DNA of 64,000 nt from Micromonospora craniellae. GTDB lineage: Bacteria > Actinomycetota > Actinomycetes > Mycobacteriales > Micromonosporaceae. Below the pieces are notes generated by a model. It did not search any database, was not told the DNA's origin, and saw only the letters and a program-made list of their open reading frames with translations. A program made the position numbers and the translations under genes. Every line of letters starts with the position of its first letter. The stretch's first letter is position 1. The stretch lies in contig NZ_CP061725.1 in assembly GCF_014764405.1 (NCBI RefSeq), positions 2,790,001 to 2,854,000 of the forward strand, in the 5' to 3' direction. Below are positions 53,380-62,341 of the stretch, in pieces.

Positions 53380-53925
53380 TCAGTTTCCGGTCGGTGGGTA
53401 CGGCGGTTGGACGCGCCCCACCGCATTGACCCGTGCGCGGTCGCCCGGGAACTCCGGATCGAGACGCTCGGCCAAACAGGAACGGTGCGCTGCGAACGAC
53501 GCGCATCCCGGCCCCTCGCTGCTGCGCACATCGACGGTGACGCCGTCGCCGCCGGGGCTCAGGTTCGTGGGCTGACCGCAGCATCCACACGGCCAGCGCA
53601 ACTCACGTAGATCTGCAGCACACGTCGTAAGACGTATCCAGGCGGGCGGGTCGTACCGCTCGATCTCCAGCACGACCGCGTCGACCTGCTCACCGACGGG
53701 CGGGTACTCCGCAGTCAACGCCCGAGACGAGCCCGACGGGCTGTCGATGTATCGCGCGTCGGCCGACGCGCCCACCGACTCATGTCCGAGAACCTCGGCC
53801 ATGACCCCCCAAGGCTCGTGACTGACGATCGTCGCGCGGACGGCGATGCCTGACACCAGATCACCGGCGACGCTGTCGAAACGTTGCACCAGCCGATCGT
53901 CGCGCAACCGCCTTGTCAGCAGCAC
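53380..53925 (-). CDS. Hypothetical protein with Cys-X-Cys-Cys zinc-like site
   Basis: 181 residues. An OB-like beta region (VSGIAVRATIVSHEPWGVMAEV ... DAVVLEIERYDPPAWIRLT) is followed by WPCGCCGQPTNLSPGGDG and GPGCASFAAHRSCL, which could bind a metal. Function unknown. Confidence 0.45.
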   Translation of the reverse strand: MLLTRRLRDDRLVQRFDSVAGDLVSGIAVRATIVSHEPWGVMAEVLGHESVGASADARYIDSPSGSSRALTAEYPPVGEQVDAVVLEIERYDPPAWIRLTTCAADLRELRWPCGCCGQPTNLSPGGDGVTVDVRSSEGPGCASFAAHRSCLAERLDPEFPGDRARVNAVGRVQPPYPPTGN

Positions 53926-54080
53926 AGCAGGGCATCACCGCTCAACGGGAAGTCAAAGGACCGCCCTTGTACAACTCCCCGCGGCAAAGTAGTGCTTGCC
54001 GGACTGCCGTCACATAATGCCGCGAAAGAGAATCTCGCGAAACGGCTCATTTCGCGCTACCAGGACCCCACCGTCGGCTC

Positions 54081-55028
54081 GTGAATGGGGCCGCGAACGT
54101 GCTTCGTTGTGAGCAGGCAGGGACATGTCATTATTTCTCGGTGGCTGTCAATGAGGACGTCGACGTCGAAGCGCGGGTGGCGGCCGTCGAGGCGTGGATC
54201 GCTGCGACGAAACAGGCGCTCATCATCGGCGACCTGACCTGGGATGCAGCCTGGCCCGACCTTCGCCGCATTGCCGTCAACTACATCCTTCGGCGTCAGC
54301 TCGAAGCGCTTGACGCCACCGTGGTGCTGGCCAAGGTCGGGCTGGGTCATCTGGCGGTCGGGTTTGTCCGGCCTGCGCTCGATGAGTTGCTTTGGATGCT
54401 GTGGGTGAAGGATCTGCCGCAGCAGGATGTCCAGAATCTGCTTATGGCCATGGGGCGCTCCGACGGTATCCGCTCACTGCTCGCCCAACGTGCCTACGTC
54501 GGTGACGCTGTGATGCAGGAGCTATGGTATCCGGTAACGCTTTTAGACGCCCAGGAGCAGCAGCTAACTCGTGTCAACGACGAGCTGGCGAAGATCCGCG
54601 AGCAGTTCAATTGGTCGGGACGCCCGCTGCCGAGCGCGAGCTGGGTCGCAAAGCAGACCGGCCATAAGGACCTGTACGACTACTTGCATGCCGCGGCGAG
54701 TCGGGCTCTGCACTTCTCGATGGGCGAAGTTTTGCGCAACGGTTGGGGCGAGCCAGGCGGAAAGCTGGTCACCCTGAAACCAGAATTTCGCGAGTACCGG
54801 ACCAGCTTCGCGCTTTACCAGCTACCCTTATTATTCCTCGAAACCGCGGACGCTTGCCATGAGTTCTTCGAACATGCGGGAATTACGGAACTAGAGGATG
54901 AGGCCCTAGAGAAGCAGATTCTCGCCGCAGCTCAGGCCCTCGGCAAGTTCGGGCGCGTACCGCTCGTCCACGCTCACGAATGGAATCTGACGCCGAATGG
55001 TCCGCTGGGCTTTACTGAGAAGAATTGA
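54081..55028 (+). CDS. Helical hypothetical protein (DUF5677-like)
   Basis: 315 residues from GTG 54081; GTG 54141 is an alternative start. It is mostly helical: LRRIAVNYILRRQLEALDATVVLA, VRPALDELLWMLWVKDLP, LYDYLHAAASRALHFSMGEVLRNGW, SFALYQLPLLFLETADACHEF. The segment with RALHFS and long helices recalls proteins of unknown function found near defence genes. The region has lower GC than its neighbours. Function unknown. Confidence 0.6.
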   Translation: MNGAANVLRCEQAGTCHYFSVAVNEDVDVEARVAAVEAWIAATKQALIIGDLTWDAAWPDLRRIAVNYILRRQLEALDATVVLAKVGLGHLAVGFVRPALDELLWMLWVKDLPQQDVQNLLMAMGRSDGIRSLLAQRAYVGDAVMQELWYPVTLLDAQEQQLTRVNDELAKIREQFNWSGRPLPSASWVAKQTGHKDLYDYLHAAASRALHFSMGEVLRNGWGEPGGKLVTLKPEFREYRTSFALYQLPLLFLETADACHEFFEHAGITELEDEALEKQILAAAQALGKFGRVPLVHAHEWNLTPNGPLGFTEKN

Positions 55029-55196
55029 CGTAGCCTGAGGTCACGAAACCGCATCAGCCGGGCAAGTCGGCGAATGGGTGAACGCCCTGACATCGGCACG
55101 TCCGGACGCCGAGGTGTCGATGACATTTTCGGTTACGAGCGTCTCGCGGCAGATGTGGACGCCAAGATCGCTGCACAAAATCTGATGGCCTTGGAG

Positions 55197-56309
55197 CTAG
55201 GAAGTTGCGCCAAGCTGACTCCACCAAGCGACAAGCGCCCCTTGAGTCATGTACTCAAAAGTAGCCAAGAGCATGGGGTAATCCACTGCGATCCAGGACG
55301 CATTATTGGCGCCAGACGCGAGACCGGAAGGCCGCTCTATCGGTACGCCGTCATCGAATTGCCTCGGCGCCTCGCACATTGGCTGAGGAAATGGCCGCCC
55401 TCCATGCAGTGCGATCGACCGATATTGGTATATCAATTTGAATGTCTCGTTTAGCGTTGTCCAGTCGACTTGGTCACCCTCGCTAGGACGCAGGTTCGGA
55501 GGCGGGGGGCAATACAATTCAAGAAAGCGCAGGAACTTTCGTGTCGAACCAATCAGCGGAGCAATTGACTTGGCGATATTCTCCGCAATCTCTTCATCGA
55601 GTCCTTCGAGCGTCTTGGCGAAGTCCGGCAGCAGGTCTCGCGCACGCTCTACGTACGGCTGCTTGGGAGCTTTGACTTCATTGGCCGCGACCTCAAGCGC
55701 GCCGACAAGCCGTATCCATGCCAGGTTTGGGTCCTCGTTCGCCACCCACATTCCCAGCTGATACTGCCGGGCCGCCTTCATGACCGCGACGCTCTTATTC
55801 TCCGTCAACGTTGGATAAGCGGCGATGAGCGACGCCGCACCACTGACATCTCGCTGACCCGTGAGCCGGGGAAGCACCTCGTGGCCACGTGGGTGAAGAG
55901 GCGAGGTTGGCTGAGGGTGGTCCATTGAGAATGGCGGGTCTTCGAGACCGCCCGATCCGATGCCGTGAGTCCACCAGCGTCCGCCCGGCTTGCATCGTAC
56001 TCGTAGTGCAAGTGACAAAAGTGCTGTGGCCTCGTCCGCCATATCTCCGCCGTGATAGGCGGTAAAGTCCGTGGCAGCGAGCTCGCCAGAAGCTATCAAG
56101 TCGGGCGGTGTCCAGTAGATATCGGTGCGCATAATTGGGCATTCATTACTCTGCGGGTCGACGAATTCTTCGTTGTGAGAAACGCGTAGCGGTCCGGCCT
56201 GAAGTTTGCCTACAAGGGTGGCATCGCTCGCGACTGTGAAGTACATACGTTCGACCAAGTCGACTCCGGAGTCGTGTGCACGCCAATTGTGCCAAAGAGC
56301 AGTTCCCAT
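55197..56309 (-). CDS. Candidate HEPN-domain protein
   Basis: ATG 56309 with an AGGA-rich stretch upstream gives about 370 residues (ATG 56321 is an alternative). The C-terminal part has the HEPN-like signature YRSIALHGGRPFP (RX4H) after a helical stretch (IGSTRKFLRFLELYCPPP). The middle has WVANEDPNLAWIRLVGALEVAANEVKAPKQPYVERARDLL. HEPN RNases use RX4-6H for catalysis and are frequent in abortive infection. The single motif and the genomic setting support this only moderately. Facing the 54081 gene (tail to tail). Confidence 0.5.
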   Translation of the reverse strand: MGTALWHNWRAHDSGVDLVERMYFTVASDATLVGKLQAGPLRVSHNEEFVDPQSNECPIMRTDIYWTPPDLIASGELAATDFTAYHGGDMADEATALLSLALRVRCKPGGRWWTHGIGSGGLEDPPFSMDHPQPTSPLHPRGHEVLPRLTGQRDVSGAASLIAAYPTLTENKSVAVMKAARQYQLGMWVANEDPNLAWIRLVGALEVAANEVKAPKQPYVERARDLLPDFAKTLEGLDEEIAENIAKSIAPLIGSTRKFLRFLELYCPPPPNLRPSEGDQVDWTTLNETFKLIYQYRSIALHGGRPFPQPMCEAPRQFDDGVPIERPSGLASGANNASWIAVDYPMLLATFEYMTQGALVAWWSQLGATS

Positions 56310-56561
56310 GGCTGTCCTCATCCTCCAGAGGCTCGGTCGCGCGCTGCAAGACGTCCAGACCGTGAGAACGCATGCAAATGAACGGAAGCGAGCGCGGACA
56401 CGCGACGTCGCAAGCATCGCCGGTTATATGTGAGTTTGCGCAGCGAGTTGGTGGTGACAGTTCGCCTGCCACAGCCTCAGAGACAGCGGCAGTTGTCGGG
56501 GACGATCGAAGTTCCGTACCAAATAGGCGCACTCCTGTAAGTCGAACGTGGCGAGGAGTGA

Positions 56562-57030
56562 TCATGAAGAAGTCGACGCCGAATGGGCCGCTGATGAAGT
56601 GGCGGCCGGCGGCTGCACCTGGGCGGGTGGAAACGTTGCAAGTTGGAGAATGCGCAGAGACGTCGTGTTGATCCCACTGCAGACGATGTCAAAGCTTTGC
56701 GCCGTGAAGATCTCGGCGAGCGGCTTACGCTGAAGCCCACCAGAGAGAAGCGAGAACCACGTCTCACCATGAGCGAGACTGCTGGACGCGTTCCACAAGA
56801 GCTGCATGGCGGACGATGCATCATCGATTCCGTAGTAGGAATTCACGTCACTACCAAGCTCGCGGATCAGTTATTCGTCGCCTGGCTGGTTCTCCGGCGT
56901 TACCGAGACGAGGCTGGCAAGAGAACCGGAACTCCGATCGAATTTGCTTGCCACTTCCCCGAACTCAGCCTCGATCCACCGATGAAGTTCGGCTTGGCAA
57001 GACCCCGGATATAGAAAGTGCCCTCTGAAC
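56562..57030 (-). pseudogene. Hypothetical gene with internal stop, truncated by the group II intron
   Basis: On the minus strand from the intron border the frame reads CQAELHRWIEAEFGEVASKF, then an in-frame TAA near 56871, then in the same frame LIRELGSDVNSYYGIDD, SSAMQLLWNASSSLAHGETW, and QRKPLAEIFTAQSFDIVCSG until a stop at 56562. The helix with SSLAHGE resembles the 54081 gene family, so it may be a decayed paralogue. The 56310-56561 stretch holds nothing else. Confidence 0.4.
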
Positions 57031-57037
57031 TGCCGGG

Positions 57038-57105
57038 TAGACGGCGGGAGTCTCACCCGCCGTCCCCCACAGATCCGGACGTGAACCTCTCGACTCATCC
57101 GGCTC
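57038..57105 (-). ncRNA. Group II intron domains V and VI (copy 1)
   Basis: Mirror of 61826-61893: a 34-nt domain V hairpin with an AGC catalytic triad, and the domain VI stem built on GACGGCGGG / CCCGCCGTC. Confidence 0.8.
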
Positions 57106-57119
57106 GTGCCGTTCGGTTG

Positions 57120-58370
57120 TCAGGTCGTGTACCGCAGCGTCCAGTGCGCGAACAGGCCGGGTTTTCGTTTTCGGACCTCTTGTAACCATGCACGCGTACG
57201 GGCTTGGCTGGGTTTGAGTCGCTTGTACTTCCACCTTGCCCAGCGCATCAGATGACGGTCGACGCGCTTGCCGATCGGGATGACCGCGCTCGGATAGAAC
57301 GCGGTGAAGTAGTTCAGCCAACCACGTAGGGCTGGGTTCACTTCTTCCGCGAGATCGTTCAGGTTCCAGGTCGTGTGTCGATGTAACCGCCAGGACGCTA
57401 CCTTGCGGCTCATATCGGTCAGCTTCCCCGGGGCCACCGCCGGCAGGAACCCTGTTCGCCGACGTTGCCGTATCTTGTCCCAGGCCTTACGGGGACGAAA
57501 CGCGTACCCGCAGAACGCGAACGTCACCAGCTCATAGTTCAGCCGGCGGCGGTCGTCCTTGCAGTACACAATGCGCGTCTTATCAGGATGCAACTGCAAC
57601 CCGATATCCGCAAACCGACGACCGATCGCCCGGCGCACATACTGTGCCTGACTTTCGGTCACGCAATGGACCACCACATCGTCCGCGAACCGCTCGAACC
57701 CGATCCGGGGAAACTCCCGGACCATCCAGGTATCGAAGCCGTAGTGCAGGAAGACGTTAGCGATCAACGGAGAGATCGGCCCGCCCTGCGGGGTTCCCTT
57801 TTCCCGATGAGCCAAAGTTCCGTCGGGCATCAGCATCGGCGCCTTGAGCCAGCGCTCCACATACAACATGACCCACGACTGGGTCGTATGCCGCGCCACC
57901 GCCTTAAGCATCAAATCCCACGGCACCGAGTCGAAGAAGGCCTTGACGTCCAGATCGACGACCCAGTCCCTCTCGAAGCACCGCTGCCGGCACGCCCGCA
58001 CCGCGTCCACCGGTGACCGGCCGGGACGATATCCGTAGGAGTCGTCGTGGAACACCTTCTCCACCTCCGGCTCCAACACCAGCACCGCCACCGTCTGCGC
58101 CACCCGGTCAACCACGCTGGGAATGCCCAGAATCCTGACCCCACCCTTCTTCGGGATCTCCACCGCCCGGACCGGGCCGGGGAAATAGCTGCCCGACGAC
58201 ATACGGTTCCACAGCCGGTAGAGGTTGTCAGCCAACCTCGTTTCGAACTGTTCGATCGTCACTCCGTCGGCCCCGGCCGCTCCGCCATTACCTTTCACCT
58301 TCAACCACGCGGCCCAGATCAGCCGCTTTGGGATATCGTGCGACTTGCCTGTCAACCCTGGCTGACTCAC
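57120..58370 (-). CDS. ltrA: Group II intron reverse transcriptase/maturase (copy 1)
   Basis: 416 residues. Reverse-transcriptase blocks are present in order: AGADGVTIEQFE, GPVRAVEIPKKGGVRILGIP, DDSYGYRPGRSPVDAVRAC, VVDLDVKAFFDSV, GTPQGGPISPLIANVFLHY, ERFADDVVVHC (catalytic FADD) and LHPDKTRIVYC, then a GIIM maturase domain (WLNYFTAFYP, RWARWKYKRLK). No C-terminal HNH endonuclease is present. It promotes splicing and retrohoming of its own intron. Confidence 0.95.
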   Translation of the reverse strand: MSQPGLTGKSHDIPKRLIWAAWLKVKGNGGAAGADGVTIEQFETRLADNLYRLWNRMSSGSYFPGPVRAVEIPKKGGVRILGIPSVVDRVAQTVAVLVLEPEVEKVFHDDSYGYRPGRSPVDAVRACRQRCFERDWVVDLDVKAFFDSVPWDLMLKAVARHTTQSWVMLYVERWLKAPMLMPDGTLAHREKGTPQGGPISPLIANVFLHYGFDTWMVREFPRIGFERFADDVVVHCVTESQAQYVRRAIGRRFADIGLQLHPDKTRIVYCKDDRRRLNYELVTFAFCGYAFRPRKAWDKIRQRRRTGFLPAVAPGKLTDMSRKVASWRLHRHTTWNLNDLAEEVNPALRGWLNYFTAFYPSAVIPIGKRVDRHLMRWARWKYKRLKPSQARTRAWLQEVRKRKPGLFAHWTLRYTT

Positions 58371-58974
58371 GCGGTTCCTCCCTCACGGTTGACCGCACAA
58401 ACCAGCCTGAACGACCCCGCCCCTTCGCTCCCCGACCCACTGCGATACGCAGGCGGTTCACAGCTACTACGGGCGAGTCCGCCAGCGGCCCCGCATCGGT
58501 ACTCTGCTCCTCGCGGTCTCCTCCGCTTGGAGTCCTCCCTCTCGCCGCCGGTCAACCGACGGACAGTGTCGGGGTCCGCCTTCACACGTTCCGTATGAGA
58601 GCCTGGACCGGGCTCATGCTGCCTATATGCCGGACACCACCTGGGCAGTAAGCGGATATCCCCCAGGCTCATCCCGAGACTCACCTCCGGCCTCGGTTCT
58701 GATGTCGTCTGACTGAGTTTCGACACGTCAACGGCAGAGAACTCGACGTTCATCGCTCATCTTCCCGGTCCATACCTGACGCGATCACAGTCACGCCTTC
58801 TCCAACGACGCTCAGGACGACGGTCTTCAGCCAACGCCCCTCGTGGTGGTTTGAAGCCTGCTTCCGCAAGCCGGCTCCGGAGGGCCAAACAACCTCCATC
58901 TCCCATACAGCACCGCAGTCCACGAGACCGTCATCAATCTTTGCCTCGCTTTCCACGTTCGTGTTCACAAGAAG

Positions 58975-59956
58975 TGATCTCAACGACTTTCTGGTAGGTA
59001 TTTGTACTCGAAGTGGGTCAGGTGTAATGCGGCGGCGACGATGTCGCCGATTCGGCGTGGGCTGATGTTCGTATGGCGGAGCGTCTTCCAGCGTCCGATC
59101 AGGATGGCGAAGCCGCGTTCGCCTTGCCATCGCAGGCCGCGGAGCAGCTGGTTGTAGGCGCGGTTGTCGGGCGCGAGGCGGCTGCCGTCGGTGGGCTGCT
59201 TGATCGGGGTCTTGATGCCGTGGCCTGTGCTTTCGTAGCCGGAGTCGGCCAGGGCGGGCAGGTCGAGTTCGGCGGCGGACCAGTTCAGGGCGGCGGTGAC
59301 GCCGAGTTCGCGGGCGCAGCTGGTGTCATGCAGATGCCCGGGCATCGCCGCCGATGTCCAGATCGGTAGCCCGTCCGGGCGCATGACGGCTTGGATGTTC
59401 GCGCCGAAGTCGCGGTGCTTTCCCGAATACCAGGCGTCGATGGTCTCGCCCTTGACGGACAGGGTGGTCTCGGTGAGCCGGTCGCAGTCGAACAGTTTGC
59501 CGTCGAGGATCACGTGGGACCAGCCGTCGGCGGCGGCCCGACGCAGAGCGGTGTGCAGGTCGGCCGCCTGGGCGGCGAGCACCGTGATGCCCTCGTCGCG
59601 GTAGCGGTACGCCGTCGCCCGGGAGATACCGAAGCCGGCTGCCAGCAAGGTCATGTCCTCACCCTTGCGGAACCACACGAGCACCATCAGGGCCTGGTAG
59701 AAGCAGGTCAACGCACGAGTGCCACGGCGAGTGCCGCAGGCCCGGCGCTGCACGTACAGCAGCCGCGCGAGATGCTGCACGAGTTCCCTCGGGACGTCGA
59801 TCATGGCACGATAGGCAATCACGTGGAGCCCTCTCGAAGACGTGGATCTGTCGCAAGGACATGTCTATCGATGGCTCCACGCCTGTCTCCACTGCCGCCC
59901 GACTCGCCGCCTTCGCCCGTGTCGCGCCAATCAACCCATATGCGTTGCTGAGATCA
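58975..59956 (-). mobile_element. IS5-type insertion sequence between the two introns (982 bp)
   Basis: Inverted repeats TGATCTCAACGAC (left) and TGATCTCAGCAAC (right, read inwards) agree at 11 of 13 bases. Outside them only 6 bp (AAGAAG and GCTCTT) separate the element from each intron. No target duplication is apparent. Confidence 0.75.
58980..59822 (-). CDS. IS5-family transposase (DDE_Tnp_4 type)
   Basis: 280 residues. The N-terminal HTH reads LTCFYQALMVLVWFRKGEDM, TLLAAGFGISRATAYRYRDEG. The DDE core shows WSHVILDGKLFDCDR, SGKHRDFGANIQAVMRPDGLPIWTS, ALADSGYESTGHGIKTP and NQLLRGLRWQGERGFAILIGRW. Reading ends right at the left inverted repeat. Intact. Confidence 0.9.
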   Translation of the reverse strand: MIAYRAMIDVPRELVQHLARLLYVQRRACGTRRGTRALTCFYQALMVLVWFRKGEDMTLLAAGFGISRATAYRYRDEGITVLAAQAADLHTALRRAAADGWSHVILDGKLFDCDRLTETTLSVKGETIDAWYSGKHRDFGANIQAVMRPDGLPIWTSAAMPGHLHDTSCARELGVTAALNWSAAELDLPALADSGYESTGHGIKTPIKQPTDGSRLAPDNRAYNQLLRGLRWQGERGFAILIGRWKTLRHTNISPRRIGDIVAAALHLTHFEYKYLPESR

Positions 59957-60560
59957 GCTCTTGTGAACACGAACGTGGAAAGCGAGGCAAAGATTGATGA
60001 CGGTCTCGTGGACTGCGGTGCTGTATGGGAGATGGAGGTTGTTTGGCCCTCCGGAGCCGGCTTGCGGAAGCAGGCTTCAAACCACCACGAGGGGCGTTGG
60101 CTGAAGACCGTCGTCCTGAGCGTCGTTGGAGAAGGCGTGACTGTGATCGCGTCAGGTATGGACCGGGAAGATGAGCGATGAACGTCGAGTTCTCTGCCGT
60201 TGACGTGTCGAAACTCAGTCAGACGACATCAGAACCGAGGCCGGAGGTGAGTCTCGGGATGAGCCTGGGGGATATCCGCTTACTGCCCAGGTGGTGTCCG
60301 GCATATAGGCAGCATGAGCCCGGTCCAGGCTCTCATACGGAACGTGTGAAGGCGGACCCCGACACTGTCCGTCGGTTGACCGGCGGCGAGAGGGAGGACT
60401 CCAAGCGGAGGAGACCGCGAGGAGCAGAGTACCGATGCGGGGCCGCTGGCGGACTCGCCCGTAGTAGCTGTGAACCGCCTGCGTATCGCAGTGGGTCGGG
60501 GAGCGAAGGGGCGGGGTCGTTCAGGCTGGTTTGTGCGGTCAACCGTGAGGGAGGAACCGC

Positions 60561-61811
60561 GTGAGTCAGCCAGGGTTGACAGGCAAGTCGCACGATATCC
60601 CAAAGCGGCTGATCTGGGCCGCGTGGTTGAAGGTGAAAGGTAATGGCGGAGCGGCCGGGGCCGACGGAGTGACGATCGAACAGTTCGAAACGAGGTTGGC
60701 TGACAACCTCTACCGGCTGTGGAACCGTATGTCGTCGGGCAGCTATTTCCCCGGCCCGGTCCGGGCGGTGGAGATCCCGAAGAAGGGTGGGGTCAGGATT
60801 CTGGGCATTCCCAATGTGGTCGACCGGGTGGCGCAGACGGTGGCGGTGCTGGTGTTGGAGCCGGAGGTGGAGAAGGTGTTCCACGACGACTCCTACGGAT
60901 ATCGTCCCGGACGGTCCCCGATTGATGCGATTCGGGTGTGTCGGCAGCGGTGTTTCAAGAAGGACTGGGTCGTCGATTTGGACGTCAAGGCCTTTTTCGA
61001 CTCCGTGCGGTGGGATTTGATGCTTAAGGCGGTGGCGCGGCATACGACCCAGTCGTGGGTCATGTTGTATGTGGAGCGCTGGCTCAAGGCGCCGATGCTG
61101 ATGCCCGACGGAACTTTGGCTCATCGGGAAAAGGGAACCCCGCAGGGCGGGCCGATCTCTCCGTTGATCGCTAACGTCTTCCTGCACTACGGCTTCGATA
61201 CCTGGATGGTCCGGGAGTTTCCCCGGATCGGGTTCGAGCGGTTCGCGGACGATGTGGTGGTCCATTGCGTGACCGAAAGTCAGGCACAGTATGTGCGCCG
61301 GGCGATCGGTCGTCGGTTTGCGGATATCGGGTTGCAGTTGCATCCTGATAAGACGCGCATTGTGTACTGCAAGGACGACCGCCGCCGGCTGAACTATGAG
61401 CTGGTGACGTTCGCGTTCTGCGGGTACGCGTTTCGTCCCCGTAAGGCCTGGGACAAGATACGGCAACGTCGGCGAACAGGGTTCCTGCCGGCGGTGGCCC
61501 CGGGGAAGCTGACCGATATGAGCCGCAAGGTAGCGTCCTGGCGGTTACATCGACACACGACCTGGAACCTGAACGATCTCGCGGAAGAAGTGAACCCAGC
61601 CCTACGTGGTTGGCTGAACTACTTCACCGCGTTCTATCCGAGCGCGGTCATCCCGATCGGCAAGCGCGTCGACCGTCATCTGATGCGCTGGGCAAGGTGG
61701 AAGTACAAGCGACTCAAACCCAGCCAAGCCCGTACGCGTGCATGGTTACAAGAGGTCCGAAAACGAAAACCCGGCCTGTTCGCGCACTGGACGCTGCGGT
61801 ACACGACCTGA
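60561..61811 (+). CDS. ltrA: Group II intron reverse transcriptase/maturase (copy 2)
   Basis: 416 residues with the same domains as copy 1 (FADD at about 230, GIIM domain at the end). Amino-acid changes from copy 1 lie only in a short central stretch: GIPNVVDR for GIPSVVDR, SPIDAIRVCRQRCFKKDW for SPVDAVRACRQRCFERDW, and SVRWDL for SVPWDL. Confidence 0.95.
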   Translation: MSQPGLTGKSHDIPKRLIWAAWLKVKGNGGAAGADGVTIEQFETRLADNLYRLWNRMSSGSYFPGPVRAVEIPKKGGVRILGIPNVVDRVAQTVAVLVLEPEVEKVFHDDSYGYRPGRSPIDAIRVCRQRCFKKDWVVDLDVKAFFDSVRWDLMLKAVARHTTQSWVMLYVERWLKAPMLMPDGTLAHREKGTPQGGPISPLIANVFLHYGFDTWMVREFPRIGFERFADDVVVHCVTESQAQYVRRAIGRRFADIGLQLHPDKTRIVYCKDDRRRLNYELVTFAFCGYAFRPRKAWDKIRQRRRTGFLPAVAPGKLTDMSRKVASWRLHRHTTWNLNDLAEEVNPALRGWLNYFTAFYPSAVIPIGKRVDRHLMRWARWKYKRLKPSQARTRAWLQEVRKRKPGLFAHWTLRYTT

Positions 61812-61825
61812 CAACCGAACGGCAC

Positions 61826-61893
61826 GAGCCGGATGAGTCGAGAGGTTCACGTCCGGATCTGTGGGGGACGGCGGGTGAGACTCCCGCCGTCTA
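61826..61893 (+). ncRNA. Group II intron domains V and VI (copy 2)
   Basis: Domain V is a 34-nt hairpin at 61826-61859 beginning GAGCCGGATGAG, with the AGC triad at 61827-61829 and the closing strand CGTCCGGATC. Domain VI follows as a GACGGCGGG / CCCGCCGTC stem with TCTACCC before the splice site. The AGC triad argues against class IIC, in which CGC is usual. Confidence 0.8.
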
Positions 61894-61900
61894 CCCGGCA

Positions 61901-62341
61901 CTGGACGGGCCGCTTACGCTCGGAGTTCGACATAATCGACTCGTGCAGGCTCCGCCTGGAGATCGCCCGACCCGGATATGACAATCGGAAAACCTGGCCC
62001 GACGTGCACGCGTACGCCAGCTGGCCGCCGCCATCGCCTCGGCCTGGCCGGATCCGACCGCGAATGACCCTCCGTCATCGACGCGGCCGATTTGCAGGCC
62101 GGTGGTCTCCCGGGAAGGCATGGTCACTGCCGGCGCCGCCGATGCCAGCCCGGGTTCGGTAACGGGTGGCGGAGAAGAGCCGTGCCGCCCGAGGGACGCT
62201 GGGAATGAAGCGGCGTGCCGACGCCGAGGGTGTGCGGCGCTGCTTCGTCGATGTGGGCTCGGCTCGCATCCTGAACCCGATGGCTGCCGCTGCGTAGTTA
62301 TGCCCTCACGTGATTACGTGATTCATGTTTGACTATGGCGC
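61901..62341. other. Gap between intron copy 2 and the Hsp70-like gene
   Basis: These 441 bp contain open frames on both strands, but no start site, family motif or hairpin I can support. They probably include the Hsp70-like gene promoter and decayed sequence next to the intron. Confidence 0.35.

Larger units (their letters stand above)
57031..58968 (-). mobile_element. Group II intron, copy 1 (1938 bp)
   Basis: The 5' end GTGAACACG is at 58968 and the 3' end near 57031, set by the limits of identity with copy 2. It carries a maturase gene and, after it, domain V and VI RNA. It lies 6 bp outside the left repeat of the IS5-type element (exon CTTCTT). Orientation is opposite to copy 2. Confidence 0.85.
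59963..61900 (+). mobile_element. Group II intron, copy 2 (1938 bp)
   Basis: The 5' end GTGAACACG is at 59963 (exon GCTCTT) and the 3' end is near 61900, where identity with copy 1 stops (exon CTGGACGG). Same length as copy 1. Differences from copy 1 cluster between about 60813 and 61012. Confidence 0.85.

Noticed and set aside
58969..59962. Class IIC assignment of the introns because they sit beside inverted repeats
   Set aside because: Domain V has an AGC triad rather than the CGC usual in class IIC; the class is left open.
61901..62341. Short frames after intron copy 2
   Set aside because: None has a start site or recognisable motif; one runs on from the intron only by chance.
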